A stretch of DNA of 64,000 bases from Cervus elaphus (Eukaryota; Chordata; Mammalia; Artiodactyla; Cervidae), in NCBI RefSeq assembly GCF_910594005.1, contig NC_057816.1:20539797-20603796 (forward strand). Reading direction: 5' to 3'. The notes beneath the pieces were generated by a model. That model did not search any database. It was not told the DNA's origin and worked only from the letters and a program-made list of their open reading frames with translations. Below are positions 34,830-45,979 of the stretch, in pieces (position 1 is the stretch's first letter; every line of letters starts with the position of its first letter). Position numbers and translations under genes: made by a program.

Positions 34830-35290
34830 TGACACGCAGGGCCCCCTAAGGTCTGCCCTCAGCTTGCTCTCCAGCCCCTGCTCCCGGATAACGACCAGCT
34901 AGCGGCATCCTCCACTCCCCACACCCCTGTGCCCTCGCTCACGTGTGCTTCTGCCTGGAATGCCCTTCCCACCTCTCTTCCCTTGGCGGCTTCTTGCTCA
35001 CCTGTCAGGATTCATCTTAGATATCGCCTCCTCCAGGAAGCCCTCCCTGAACGCCACATGGCCTGGCTGTCCTGCTCTGGGCTCCCTTAGCCTTCCGTCC
35101 CACCTCAATCACAACACTCGCCACGTTCTGTTGAAAGTCACTGTTCACACGTCTGGCTCCTCCACTGGGTGTCTGAAAGGCAGTGTGCAGCCCTCACGCC
35201 CAGCCTACAGGCACATGCCAGGGCCTCAGAAAGTATCCCCCAGGTGACTGTAGTGACAGAGTTAGGACTGACTAACGGGATCATACTGAC
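34830..35290 (+). mobile_element. L2-type fragment
   Basis: Sense L2 wording over several hundred bases: 'gtgcttctgcctggaatgcc', 'cttcccacctctcttccctt', 'atatcgcctcctccaggaag', 'ccctccctgaacgccacatg'. The 3' end is more decayed. Confidence 0.55.
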
Positions 35291-35374
35291 CCTCGCCATG
35301 AGAACAGTACCTAGTAGATAATACGTCCTCGATACACAGGAGAGTTGTGTTGTATTGTGGTGTTTATAGGGGCA

Positions 35375-35610
35375 ACACGGCTTCACAGTTAAGAGCCCAC
35401 AGCCAACTTGCCTGCACATGAAACCTGTGGTGTGACCTTGGACAGTTATTCAGCCCCTCTGTGCCTCAGTCTCCTCGTGTGTAAAATGGGGAGATAATTT
35501 TATCTGTCCTCTTAGTCTTAGAAGGTTTCATGAAATAATACACATAAGGCATTTCTCACAACAGCACCTGGTATGCCACAAGGCATGCAGGCATCGGCTG
35601 CCGTTACAGT
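35375..35610 (+). mobile_element. MIR, nearly complete
   Basis: 'acggcttcacagttaagagc', 'gtgtgaccttggacagttat', 'ctctgtgcctcagtctcctc', 'gtgtaaaatggggagataat', 'ctcacaacagcacctggtat' run in sense through the whole MIR. Confidence 0.7.
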
Positions 35611-37987
35611 TATTCCCGCAATGCAAAGAGAAACCCACAAGTGACTCCTGCTTCCTGGGGCATCAGACTTTTGTGTCTCGGAGAAGCGGTTCCATCCAGC
35701 ATGCGGGCAGAAATGCACGAATCCTGCAGGCCTCTCTGGGCTCGGGCACTAGGAAAGACAAGCAGAATTGATTTCCTTATCTGCTCATTAAGTGAGTTTT
35801 GCCTGGGCACCGGCTTGGTCTTAGGTGCCGTATCGCATTTGTGCTGTGTGTCTGCTTCCTGCCACATTCATTACCCTGCAGTCACCCCCAAATTGGGGCA
35901 GCAAGCAAGCCGGAGATGGGAGAGAGGAGAGCAAGAACAATCACTCTTATCTCCCGAAGCTCCAGGATAGAGGTGGTGCCTGGGCAGCTGTGCACCTCAC
36001 CTTATGCACACCCGCCACCCCCCCCCCACCGGCCCAGTCTCTCCACCCTCTTCCTGCTCCTCTGCCCTCCCGGGAGCCCAGGCCACCCCAAGACCCCCTG
36101 GGCCACGGACAGATTATGCTTCTCCCCCTCTCTTTGGCCACTGTGCGCCCCTCTTTGACTTCTTGCTCTAACGCTGTGCCCACCTGCTCTTGTAGGTTAC
36201 AAGGTGAGTGTGGCTTTAGGGATCGTTGAGTTACTTGAAGTGATAAATGGTCCCTCGGTTCCAAATTATAGTATAAGCTCCCTGGGGGTGGAGTCTTGGT
36301 CTCTGAGGTCCACACTTGGATTCAAGGCCGTACGCTCCCCCCAAAGCAGTTATCAATGGGAGATCAGCAGAGATGGGGTGTCTCCCTGGAGGTCTCTGTA
36401 GCCACTGGGTGGTGTGTGGACTTCAGAGCTGAGTCATGATGGCTCTCTTTCTGTGTCTAACGGCACACCCCACCACGGTCCCCCTTTTCCTCTAATCGGC
36501 CATGTTGCATGGAAAGGAGCCCACCCTCATCTCTTTGTTCTTCATCTCAGCCTCACTGGGCTGTCAGGAGAGGCTGCTCCTCCCTGGCCAGGGCCCATCC
36601 ATAACAGAGGGGAGTGCGGGGAAGAAGGGGACCCACAGATGCTGGGCACCCCTAAAGCTCCAGAGAGGTTGGAGACCCCTCAGGGATGGAGTCAAACCCA
36701 GCACTTCCCCTCTTGGCCTGAAAGTAGGTGGCATGGAGCAGGCGGGTCCCTCTGAAAGGAGAGGGAAGCCTGATGCAAGAGATGCACACACACCCCTTAC
36801 CCCACCCAGTATGGCCAAGGGCAGTTGGAACAGGCTCAGCCAATGAGAGAAGAGCTAAGCGGTCTGATCAAGTGGCCTTGCCGAGTGACCTGATGCCTGA
36901 TGTCACCTTGGGGAGCTCTTACCATTCAACCATGGAGGTGCCCCCACACAGCCACCCCAGGGCCAGCCCCTCTCCTCCCCATTCCAGCATCTCTTGCCTT
37001 CAACCCCAGCACAAGGGAAGGCAGGAAGGTTTGTTGGAGCCTGCCCAGGGTCTACTGTATGCAAGGCGCTCAGCTTCGTGCCCCTACCCCCCACCACTCC
37101 ATTTCTAGTTCCTTGCCCCCCACCATACCACCCGCCCCCACCACCACTAAGTGACTCGGGCTCTCTGGGGCAGCCCTGCAGTCCACTGTGCCCAGGGCAC
37201 CAGCACATCTCCAGGTCCAAGCAGGACCAGGGCCCTGGCCCAGAAGTTGGGCAATGAGCATCGTTGCCCCAGTCCTGCCGCTGATCAGCTGTGAGCCATG
37301 GAATCCCCAAGTTTAACCTCTCAGGACCCGCTTTCCTTCTCCTGGGGAAAACGAGGAGCTGGAAAGATGACATGCAGAGCCACTCCACAGTTTGTGCTTC
37401 TTTTTCATTCCATCCTGGTTCAGGGGTCATTGTTCCCTGAGTCCTTTCCCCTTGCTCCTGAGAGCAAGGATAGTATGTCCTTCCACTGCTGTAATCAAGC
37501 GTGACCCTAAGAGATGCTGAACAGACTCCACTGCTCAGCCAAGAGGAGTGTGGGCTCAGACCATGGAGATGTGCAAAAGTCAGGCCCTGGATCCTCCAGC
37601 GTCCACCGTTCAGTGTGAAACCAGCAGCTCCAAGGCTGCGTGTGAGATTCCAGCCACTTGCCTTTCACTTTCAGAATGCAGCTGCCTCGAGGCAGCCCTC
37701 ACCAGTTCTGCCATCACTACTTCCTCTGGCCTGGACTTGGCCTTCCACATCCCTCCCACCTGAAAAAGCCCCGTCGAGTGCCTGCCTCTCTCCAGGTACC
37801 CTCCTGGGTCCTCTGTCGGGAATCCTAACTGGGTCCCTCTGTGCATCCAGATACATGGTGCACCAAGGACAAATGGACTGGTGTGCACACGTACCCACAC
37901 ACACACACAAGTTCACAGCTTGGCAGATTCATCAGCGCCCCCATGGTGGAAAGACACAAGGCCCCTCAATCAAGACTATAGTCACTG
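35611..37987. other. Unique intron, no gene recognised
   Basis: GC-rich, with a C10 run near 36021-36030 and a short CA run near 37898-37911. Overlapping open frames on both strands (up to 175 codons) have no recognisable domain. 37240-37350 may be a very decayed MIR. Confidence 0.4.
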
Positions 37988-38200
37988 CTGCATGCTAAGT
38001 CACTTCAGTCGTGTCTGATTCTTTGCGACCCTGTGGGCTGCAGCCCACCAGGCTCCTTTGTCCATGGGATTCTTCAGGCAAGAATACTGGACTGGGTTGC
38101 CATTCCCTTCTCCAGGGGATCTTCCTGACTCAAGGATCAAACCTATGTCTCCTGCATTGGCAGGCGGGTTCTTTACCACTAGCGCCACCTGGGAAGGCCA
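37988..38200 (-). mobile_element. Bov-tA SINE, antisense
   Basis: 'ctgcatgctaagtcacttca' leads into 'gtgtctgattctttgcgacc'; the reversed head 'ttctttaccactagcgccac' closes it. Confidence 0.9.
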
Positions 38201-39054
38201 GTCACTCTTGGGAAATAGAGAAATCTCAGTGATGCCACAAAAGTATTGACAGGCCCAGAAAAGGATGAAGCTGGTGGTGCATGTCACCCCAGCACAAGGC
38301 CCACTTCTCTACCGAGTCCCCCAATGAGAAATGAAGCCGAGGGAAGAGTCCTAGTGGACCAAGAGGGAGGGCAGGGCCAGCCAGCCCCCTGGGGGTGAAG
38401 GGCCCCCTCCTGGCTCCAACCTGTGGGGCAGAGTAGAGTGGGTGTCACCCCTGGGATTCTGCCCAAGCCCAGAGCTGGGGAGTGCCCGAGAGGCCAGGGC
38501 TGGGCAGGGAGACCTTGAAAGGGTAAGAATAACTCACTACTTCTCCGCTCCGACCTCAGCCCAGCCTGAGAGGAGGGTTTCATGGCAAATTATGGATTTA
38601 AAACTAGCAATGAATCTCCATTACAGCATGAAATGAGAAAGGAAAATGCCACTAAATGGAAGCCTTCCCCCAGCAGCCAATGGGCAAGGGAGGGTGTCGT
38701 GTTAGGAGGGAGGAGAGAGACGAAGCTACACAGCCCGAGGCGGGCTCCCAGGAGTGCTCCCGAGAGCCCCCGCACCCCGGGCCCACGGAGGACCCCACAG
38801 AGATGGAAGATGTGATGCCGCCGGCAGGAGCCAGGAGCCAGTCTCTCCCCGTGGGCAGTTTTCTGCAGAGGAAGTCCTGCTACGTCAGGACTGGGGGCGG
38901 CCAGAGCTTTGCCATCTTGCCGCTGTGTCACAATGAGCCCCGTGTCATAGGTCCAGCTAGAGAGGAGCATTTCGGGGACCTTGACCCACCGCTGGGTCAT
39001 CCACACAGAGGGGCTTTTTTACCTCCTCTCCATCTCTGGCAGGCAGGCTTGAGG

Positions 39055-39175
39055 TTTCCTTTTTGCAGATGCAGAGGCTGACAGACACTTGCCCCAGGTC
39101 ACGCAACAGTTAAGAAAAAGAGCTAGAATCTGAACTTGGGTCTTTCTGGCTCGAAAACCTTTGCCCTTTCTTGCT
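39055..39175 (-). mobile_element. MIR fragment, antisense
   Basis: 'tgcagatgcagaggctgaca', 'cttgccccaggtcacgcaac', 'gctagaatctgaacttgggt' follow the reversed core. Confidence 0.5.
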
Positions 39176-39419
39176 AAGTCATGCCCTTCCCTTTTCCCCA
39201 AATTCTGTTGAGAATCACTGCTGCCTGACTCCTCCCCTTACGATCACAGGTCTCTTTCCAGCCCCGGGAGCTCCGGGAACCCTGTCTGAGCCCTGTGGCC
39301 ACCCAGGCCCCCAGAGTCAGAGGGGTAGCCTTGCACAAAGAACCAAGGCTTCAGAAAACCCTTCCTGGCAGTCCTGTTCCCCAGATGTGCCTTGGGAGCT
39401 GGGGGCCCTAGACCCACAG

Positions 39420-39740
39420 CATCCATTTCCCATCCCATTAAGTCTCATCATCAGGGGAACCGCCGGCAGCTTCTTTTCCCGTCTCTCTGGGCCTCTAAAT
39501 TATTCTGTCCGTTGCGAGGGAGGTTTTCCTGACTGGGAGGTTTGTAGGCCCCACAGAAACCTGCACGGCTGCCTCCGTCTCATGAAAATACATAGCTTAG
39601 CCCCACAGCCCACGAAGGCTGACTTCCAAAAGAGTGTCACATTTTCACAAGTCGATCAAGGTGTTTGTAAATGTTTATCGAAAGGGAGAACTTTCCATAT
39701 GTAAATATGTCAGGAGCGGTGTGATGTGAGCGGCTGAGAA
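39420..39740. promoter_or_regulatory. Candidate conserved non-coding stretch
   Basis: Non-repetitive, with an AT-rich half (39575-39720) holding 'gtttgtaaatgtttatcg' (two forkhead-like TGTTT/TGTAAA cores) and 'ccatatgtaaatatg'. No repeat or gene explains it. Function is inference; only cross-species conservation or chromatin data would support it. Confidence 0.15.
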
Positions 39741-40187
39741 ATCACCAGTGCCAGGAATACCCCTGCAGCCTCTGGGGTGGAAGGCAAGAAACGGGGGCAC
39801 AGGCTATGACTTCACAGCCATCCCCCTGAAAGAGCTGGCCCTGCTCGAGCCCCAAACACACCCTCCACTCGCTTCCCCTCCGTCTACACACAGAGAAAGA
39901 CACACGTTCAGCGGGGTGATGGAGAAAACTTGTTTTGCACATGGGTCGACGGAGGTCTAGAAAGAAATAAGCCAGGGGTTGCACGATCCCTGGAGAGGGA
40001 AAACAAGTCCCCTCTGACTCTGTGAGACAGAGAACAGTGGGCTTTGAGCAAGGGTCACCTGAGACTACCCCGTCCCTGCTTCTGCCCCAGCCTCAAATAC
40101 CAGCTTGACCTGGGTAACAGTTCTACTAAGAACCAATAGAAGCCCCCCCAGAACCAAACCTTGGTTAAACAATGTTAGAGCTGGAAG

Positions 40188-40820
40188 TGTTGCCAAAAAT
40201 GGGGTCTGGCTGCTTGCCACTTGGAGGCTAATACTCAAGAAGCAAGGTTGGTAGAAAGGAAAGTTGGCTTTATTCCAGAGGTTGGCATCCGAGGAAGAGG
40301 GTAGACTCCAAACGTTGACTCCTGCAATGGGCAAGGGCTTCTAAAGGGGAGTTTCTGGGGTTTGTAGGCAGAGGGAGGTGGTCATCTTGAAATTGGTCAT
40401 CGGTGGTCTGGCCAGTGTCATCTTGACTCTTTTAAGAACAGTTAGTCTTCAGTTCCAAGGTCAGTGTGTTCCCCTTTCTTTGAGGTCAGTTCTCGGAATT
40501 GTTGCAGCTTATGTCATGGTTACAGTCTGGTCATCATGTAATTAACTTCTACTGGGTGGAGGTTCTGGTGTCTGCAAAACAGCTCACAGGATATGGCTCA
40601 GAATATTATCTATAGTTCTTGAGGGGAAACTAAAAGTCCTGGACTTTGCTTAATGACTAAGCAAGCAATTATTATTTTTCATCCTGTTTAGCTGTTTTCT
40701 TTTGCTTCTGCATTTTCTTACTTCTTTGATTAAACTTCATCTTTGGCTAAAGTTTTTCTACAGACAAAAGGCAGGTGGAGGACATGGGGGAGACAAGCCA
40801 TAGGGTCCTGCTCCATTTCA
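40188..40820 (-). mobile_element. Solo LTR of an endogenous retrovirus (class I-like), antisense
   Basis: A 633-bp element whose minus strand begins TG and ends CA, the universal LTR termini. It is flanked by the identical 4-bp duplication gaag at 40184-40187 and 40821-40824; a 4-bp duplication is typical of gammaretrovirus-like (ERV1) insertions. On the minus strand a polyadenylation signal AATAAA lies at 40274-40269, roughly 80 bases before the 3' end, as expected for an R-U5 layout. No gag, pol or env sequence and no second LTR is present in the window, so it is a solo LTR left by recombination between the two LTRs of a former provirus. Family name is not assigned. Confidence 0.88.
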
Positions 40821-40857
40821 GAAGGAATCCGCCAATGAAGGCTTCTTCCTTCATTCT

Positions 40858-41015
40858 TTTTCTTTTTTTAATATTTATTTTTATTATTTATTTATTTACT
40901 TGGCTGCGCCAAGTGCAGCCAGCAGGATCTAGTTCCCTGATCAGGGATTGAACCTGGACCCCTTGAGTTGGGAGTGCAGAGTCTTAGCCACTGGACCACC
41001 AGGAAAGTTCCATTT
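40858..41015 (-). mobile_element. CHR-type tRNA SINE, antisense
   Basis: T-rich reversed tail (40858-40895), 'cttggctgcgccaagtgcag', 'gatctagttccctgatcagg', 'cttagccactggaccaccag'. It sits 35 bases from the solo LTR. Confidence 0.85.
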
Positions 41016-41029
41016 TATTCTGTTTTCTC

Positions 41030-41310
41030 AATATACCTGTATGCACCTTCTGTATGCCTGGCACTGTCCTAGGCATGGGAAATGTGTATATGATCAAATC
41101 AGATTAAAATCTCCTGCCTTCGTGGAACTTATATTCTAGCAAAGGGAGTGGAGCAATAAACAATAAATACGAGAAGAGAACATTATAGTTTATTAGAAGG
41201 TGTTAAGGGCTATCAAAAACTGTAAAGTAGAGTGTAAGAGATAGGGTTTCCTGGAGAAAAGGGCAAGTTGAGCAGTCAGGATGGACTTCTCAGAGGAGGT
41301 GACCTTTTTC
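41030..41310 (-). mobile_element. L2-type fragment, antisense
   Basis: 'ctgtatgcctggcactgtcc', 'taggcatgggaaatgtgtat', 'tggaacttatattctagc', 'caataaacaataaatacg', 'cagaggaggtgacctt' is a clear reversed L2 3' region. Confidence 0.65.
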
Positions 41311-41654
41311 ATCTTCCCCTTTATTTTTTAAGAGTTTTACTGAGGTTAATTATATACAGTTAAATCCACCCCTTTTACTTGCACAACTCAATGGTTTTCA
41401 GTGAATATATAAAGCTATACAACCATGGCCATAACCTACTATTAGGTCATTTCCTAAAAAAGATCTCTTGTCAATCTCTGCTCCCATCCCCAGGCCCGGG
41501 CAACCACTGATCGTCTTTGTGTCTCCATGGATTTGTCTTGTGTGGATATTTCATATAAATAGACTCAAAATAAGTGGCCTTTGTGTCTGGCTTCTCGAGT
41601 TAGCATCACGGTTTTGAGACATCTGTGTTGTAGCAAGTGTCCATAAATTATTTC

Positions 41655-41872
41655 TCTTTTTTTTGTAATATTTATTCACTTGTTTACTTGGCTGCATTGG
41701 GTCTTAGTTGCAGCACACAGGATCTTTCTCTGTGTCATGTGGGCCTCTCTAGGTGCTCAGGATTAGTTGCCCCAAGGCATGTGGGATCTTAATTCCCTGA
41801 CCAGGGATGGAACCCGTGTCCCCTCTTTGGAAGGTGGGTTCTTAACCACTGGACCACCAGGGAAGTCCTGTA
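41655..41872 (-). mobile_element. CHR-type tRNA SINE nested in L1, antisense
   Basis: 'cttggctgcattgggtctta', 'gccccaaggcatgtgggatc', 'taattccctgaccagggatg', 'ccactggaccaccagggaag'. The word 'gtccata' occurs on both sides (near 41638 and 41875) and may be part of the target-site duplication. Confidence 0.82.
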
Positions 41873-41913
41873 GTCCATATCTTTTTGTGGTTGAGTAGTA
41901 TCCCATTGTATGG

Positions 41914-42659
41914 TGGTGCTGGTTGTTCAGATGCCCAGTCATGTCCAGTTCTTTGTGACTCCATGAACTGCAGCAGCCAGGCAGTCCTTCAGTATCTTCT
42001 GGAGTTTGCTCAAACTCATGTCCACTGAGTCAGTGATGCCACCCAACCATCTCATCCTCTGTTGCCCCCTTTTTCCTCCTGCCCTCAGTCTTTCCCAGCA
42101 TCAAGGTCTTTTCCAATGAGTTGACTCTTCCCATCAGGTGGCCAAAGTATTAGAGCGTCAGCTGCAGCACCAGTCCTTCCAATGAATACTCAGACTTGAT
42201 TTCCTTTAGGATTGACTGGTTTGACACCCTTGCCGTCCAAGGGACTCTCAAGAGTCTTCTCTAGCACCACAAATTGAAATCATTAATTCTTTGGCCCTCA
42301 GCCTTCTTTAGGGTCCAACTCTCACATCTGTACTGGAAAAACCATAGCTTTGACTCTACAGACCTTTGTCAGCAAAGTGATGTCTCTGCTTTTTAATACG
42401 CTGTCTAGCTTTGTCAAAGCTTTTCTTCCAAGGAGCAAGAGTCTTCTATTTTCATGGCTGCAGTCACGGTCTGCGATGATTTTGGAGCCCAAGAAAATAA
42501 AGTCTGTCACTGTTTCCATTTTTTCCCCATCTATTTGCCATGAAGTGATGGGACCAGATGCTATGATCTTCATTTTTTGAATGTTAAGTTGTAAGCCAAC
42601 TCTTTCACTCTCCTCTTTCACCTTAATCAAGAGGCTCTTTAGTTCCTCTTTGCTTTCTG
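41914..42659 (-). mobile_element. BovB LINE 3' portion nested in L1
   Basis: Minus-strand protein traces (MAESKEELKS, then SGPITSWQIDGE) identify the C-terminal RT region of BovB, truncated at its 5' end at 42659. The L1 target word 'ccattgtatgg' (41903-41913) recurs as 'ccattgtatag' (42660-42670), an 11-bp duplication with one mismatch. L1 resumes on the far side. The frame is disrupted after about 113 codons. Confidence 0.92.
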
Positions 42660-42769
42660 CCATTGTATAGTTAGATATGTTTTGTTTATTCTTTCATCAC
42701 CTGATGGACATTTGAATTGTTTCCAGTTTGAGTCTGTTATGCCTAATGCTGCTATAAGCATGCACATTC

Positions 42770-42972
42770 ACATGGTGGCTCAGTGGGTAAAGAATACACC
42801 AGCAATGCAGGAGACGCAGGTTCACTTCTTGGGTTGGGAAGATCCCCATGACAACCCACTCCAGTATTCTTGCCTAGAGAATCCCATGGACAAGAGGAGC
42901 CTGGTGAGCTACAGTCCTTAGGGTCACAAAGAGTCAGATACTACTGAAGTGACCTGGCAAGCGCACACAAGA
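42770..42972 (+). mobile_element. Bov-tA SINE nested in L1
   Basis: 'atggtggctcagtgggtaaa', 'ggttcacttcttgggttgg', 'gtcacaaagagtcagatac'. The word 'cattcacat' at 42765-42773 and 42974-42982 is the probable target-site duplication. Confidence 0.85.
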
Positions 42973-43099
42973 GCATTCACATACAAGTCAGTGTATATGT
43001 GTATGTTTTCACTTTTCATGGGTTAGGTTCCTAGGAAGTGAAATAGCTAGACCATGTGGGAAGCTTACACTTAACTTTTTAAGAAAGTGCCAAAGTGGC

Positions 43100-43225
43100 A
43101 CCAACCTTGAATTCCTGGGGGAAATCCCATTTGGCCATGGTGTTCAATCTTTTTTTTTTTTTTTTATGTTGCTGCATTCAGTTTGCTAATTTGGGACTGG
43201 GGGCTTTCAAAGTTTCCAAAGTGGC
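43100..43225. repeat. Inserted duplicate of an L1 internal segment
   Basis: 43101-43200 repeats 45562-45654 almost word for word (shared phrases 'ccaaccttgaattc', 'tgggggaaatcccatttgg', 'atgttgctgcattcagtttg'), but sits inside the 3'-UTR part of the same L1. It is flanked by the identical 10-mer 'ccaaagtggc' at 43090-43099 and 43216-43225. An inner T run has grown to 17 here against 5 in the other copy. Confidence 0.85.
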
Positions 43226-43789
43226 TACATCATTTTAGTTTGTTCGCACCAACAGTGTATGAGAGTTTCCGTTTCTCTACATCCTAGTCAACACTGTATT
43301 GCTTGGCTTTTCTGTGATGGCCAATCTAGTAGATTGAAGTGGTATTCCACTACACTTCCAATTTGCATTCCCCTAATGACTTATGTGTTGAGCATCTTTG
43401 GATCTGCTAATTATCCACGTTTTATTTTCTTTGGTGAAGGGTTTATTCAGATCTTTTGCCTATGTTTAAATGGCATCATTTGTCATATTATTATTTGTAA
43501 GAATTCTTTATACACTCCAGATACAAGTCCTTTATCAGATATATAATTTGCAAATATTTTCTGTGGCTTGTCTCGTCATCTCCTTAATGGTATCTTTTGA
43601 AGTACAAAAGCTTTTAATTTTAATCAAGCCCAATTTAGTAGTTTCTTTTCTTTTATGGATTGTGCTTTTGGTATTCCACCTAAAAACTCTAACACAAGGT
43701 CACAAAATTTTATATTTTCTTGTACAAGTTTTACAGTTTTAGCTGTTACAAATAGCCCATGATTCATTTTTTATGTTTATCCTTTTTAA

Positions 43790-44140
43790 ATTTATTCATT
43801 TTTTAATTGGAGGATAATTGCTTTACAATGTTGTGTTGGTTTCTGCCACACATCAAAATGAATCAGCCATGGGTATACATATGTCCCCTGCCTCTAGAAC
43901 CTCCCTCCCACCTCCCACCCCATCCCACCCCTCTAGGTTATCACAGAGCACCGGGTCAGCTCTCTGCATCATACAGCAAATTCCCACTGTCTAATTTACA
44001 TGTGATAATGTATATGTTTCAATACTTCTTTCTCAATTCATCCCACCCTCTCCTTCCCCAGCTGTGTTCACAAGTCTTTTCCCTGTGTCTGCATCTCTAT
44101 TACTGCCCTACAAATAAGTTCATTAGTGCCAACAAACAGT
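43790..44140 (-). mobile_element. Younger L1 3'-UTR fragment nested in the old L1, antisense
   Basis: 'ttaattggaggataattgct', 'tctgccacacatcaaaatg', 'gggtatacatatgtcccctg', 'cttttccctgtgtctgcatc'. It interrupts the old L1 between 'tagccc atgattcattt' and 'tatgattaattttgaatt', where the older sequence resumes. Confidence 0.75.
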
Positions 44141-45059
44141 CTATGATTAATTTTGAATTAATTTCTGGGTAATTTGTCAGGTAAGGAACTAAATTCATCA
44201 TTTCTGCATATAGCCACCCAGTTGTCCCAACTTCAATTGTTGAAAAAGACTACCCTTTTCCCCACTGAATTGCATTTGTCAAAAAGCAATTGACCAAAAA
44301 TGTAAGGGTTCATTTCTCAACTCTCAATCATGATAAATTGATCTATATGTCTATTCTTATGCCAACCCTCCACTGTCTTACTTGCTAAGAACTTTATACT
44401 AAAGTTTGAAGTCAGGAAAGATAGGTTCTCTGATTTTGTTCTTTTTCAAAATGGTATTAGCTATTTTGAATCCTTTGTATTTCCATATAAATTTTAGGAT
44501 CAACTTGTCAATATTTGCAAGATGGTTGCTGGAATTTTTTCTAGAAATTGTGCCAAAGCTACAGACAAATTTGAAGAAAATTGTCATCTTAACTATACTG
44601 AGTCTTCCAATCCATGAAAATAGAATATATCTCCACTTATTTAGTTCTCCAATTTTTTCCAATGACATTTTATGGTTTTCAATGTATGTCATATTTTTTT
44701 GGTAAATTTATTCCCAACTATTTTATTCTTTTTGATGTTATCCTGAATGGAATTGTTTTCTTAGTTTTGTTTTCAGATTTTTCATTGCCAATATATAGAA
44801 AGGTAATTTTTATATAGAGATCTTAGATCCTGTAACCTTGCTAGACTGATTTTTTAGGTTTTAATAATTTTTTTTTTTTTAGGTTTTAATAATTTTTGTG
44901 AGTTCCTTAAGATTTTCTCTGTGTACTATCATTTTGTTTAAAAATGAAGATAGCTTTAATTTTTATTTTCCAATATGTTGCCCATTTTTTAGTTATTGGA
45001 CTGGCTAGAACTTCCAGTACAAAGTTGAATAGAAGTGATGAGAGCAGTGTATGTGTATG

Positions 45060-45292
45060 TGTGTGTGTGTGCTGAGTCGATTCAGTTGTATCTGACTCTT
45101 TGAGACCCCATAGACTGTAGCCCACCAGGCTCCTCTGTCCATGGGGATTCTCCAGGCAAGAATACTGGAGTGGGTTGCCATGCCCTCCTCCAGGGGATCT
45201 CTCTGACCCAGGGATTGAACGCGAATCTCTTAGGTCTCCTGCACTGACAGTCAAGTTCTTTAACCACAAGTGCCACCTGGGAAGGCTGCTGT
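45060..45292 (-). mobile_element. Bov-tA SINE nested in L1, antisense, with GT repeat
   Basis: A GT/GTAT run (45045-45071) precedes 'gctgagtcgattcagttgta'; the reversed head 'taaccacaagtgccacctgg' ends it. The head contains an extra insertion compared with other copies ('tctcttaggtctcctgc'). Confidence 0.88.
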
Positions 45293-45979
45293 GAGCAGAC
45301 GACTTGACTTTATTCCCAGTCTTAGGAGAAACTCTACAGTCTTTCACCATAAAGGATGATGTTAGCTGTACTTTTTTCATAGGTGCCCTATATCAGGTTG
45401 AGGAAGTATCCATCTGTTCCTCCTTTGTTAAGAGCTTTTACCATGAATGATACTAGATTTTGTGAAATGCTTGTGCTGCATCAATTGAGATGATCATGTG
45501 GGGTTTTTTTTGTCTTTATTCTATTAATATGGATTATATTAATTGATCTTCAAATGTCAAACCAACCTTGAATTCTGGGGGAAATCCCATTTGGTCATGG
45601 TGTACAATCATTTTTATGTTGCTGCATTCAGTTTGCTAATTTTGAGTTGAGGACTGTTTATCAATGTTCATGATGGACAATGGTCTGTAGTTATTTTGTG
45701 ATATGTCTGTCTTTAGTATCAGAGTAGCACTAGTCTTATTAGAATGAGTTGGGAACTGTTCCTCCTCTACTTTCTGGAAGATTTTATGAAGGATTGATAA
45801 TATTTTTTCTTTCAATATTTGATAGAATTCACCAGTGATATTGTCTGGACCCGCAGTGTTCTTTATGGGAAGTTTTTCGTTATTAATTCCGTTTCTGTAC
45901 TTGATGTAGTTTCTAGTCAGATTTTCTCTGTAGAAGCTGATTTCTGAACAGACTTGAGAGGTGAAGGATTTAGCTGTGA

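Larger units (their letters stand above)
41330..45940 (-). mobile_element. Old L1 LINE, antisense, broken by at least five later insertions
   Basis: Read on the minus strand this is one old L1 copy running from the ORF2 reverse-transcriptase region (about 45940) to the 3' UTR (about 41330). ORF2 pieces are still legible as protein: a block with GPDNITGEFYQ and NYRPLSIMNI near 45860-45640, and a C-terminal block with WIGRLSIVKM and FIWKYKGF near 44600-44450. Every frame is broken by stops. Later insertions lie at 41655-41872 (CHR SINE), 41914-42659 (BovB), 42770-42972 (Bov-tA), 43100-43215 (duplicated L1 fragment), 43790-44140 (younger L1 tail) and 45060-45292 (Bov-tA). L1 sequence resumes in register on both sides of each. 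Confidence 0.8.

Noticed and set aside
38656..39081. 141-codon plus-strand frame with a plausible-looking start and a CRE-like 'ctacgtca' nearby
   Set aside because: No homology I recognise, no splice or promoter context that stands up, and it runs into a MIR. Could be revisited if transcripts map here.
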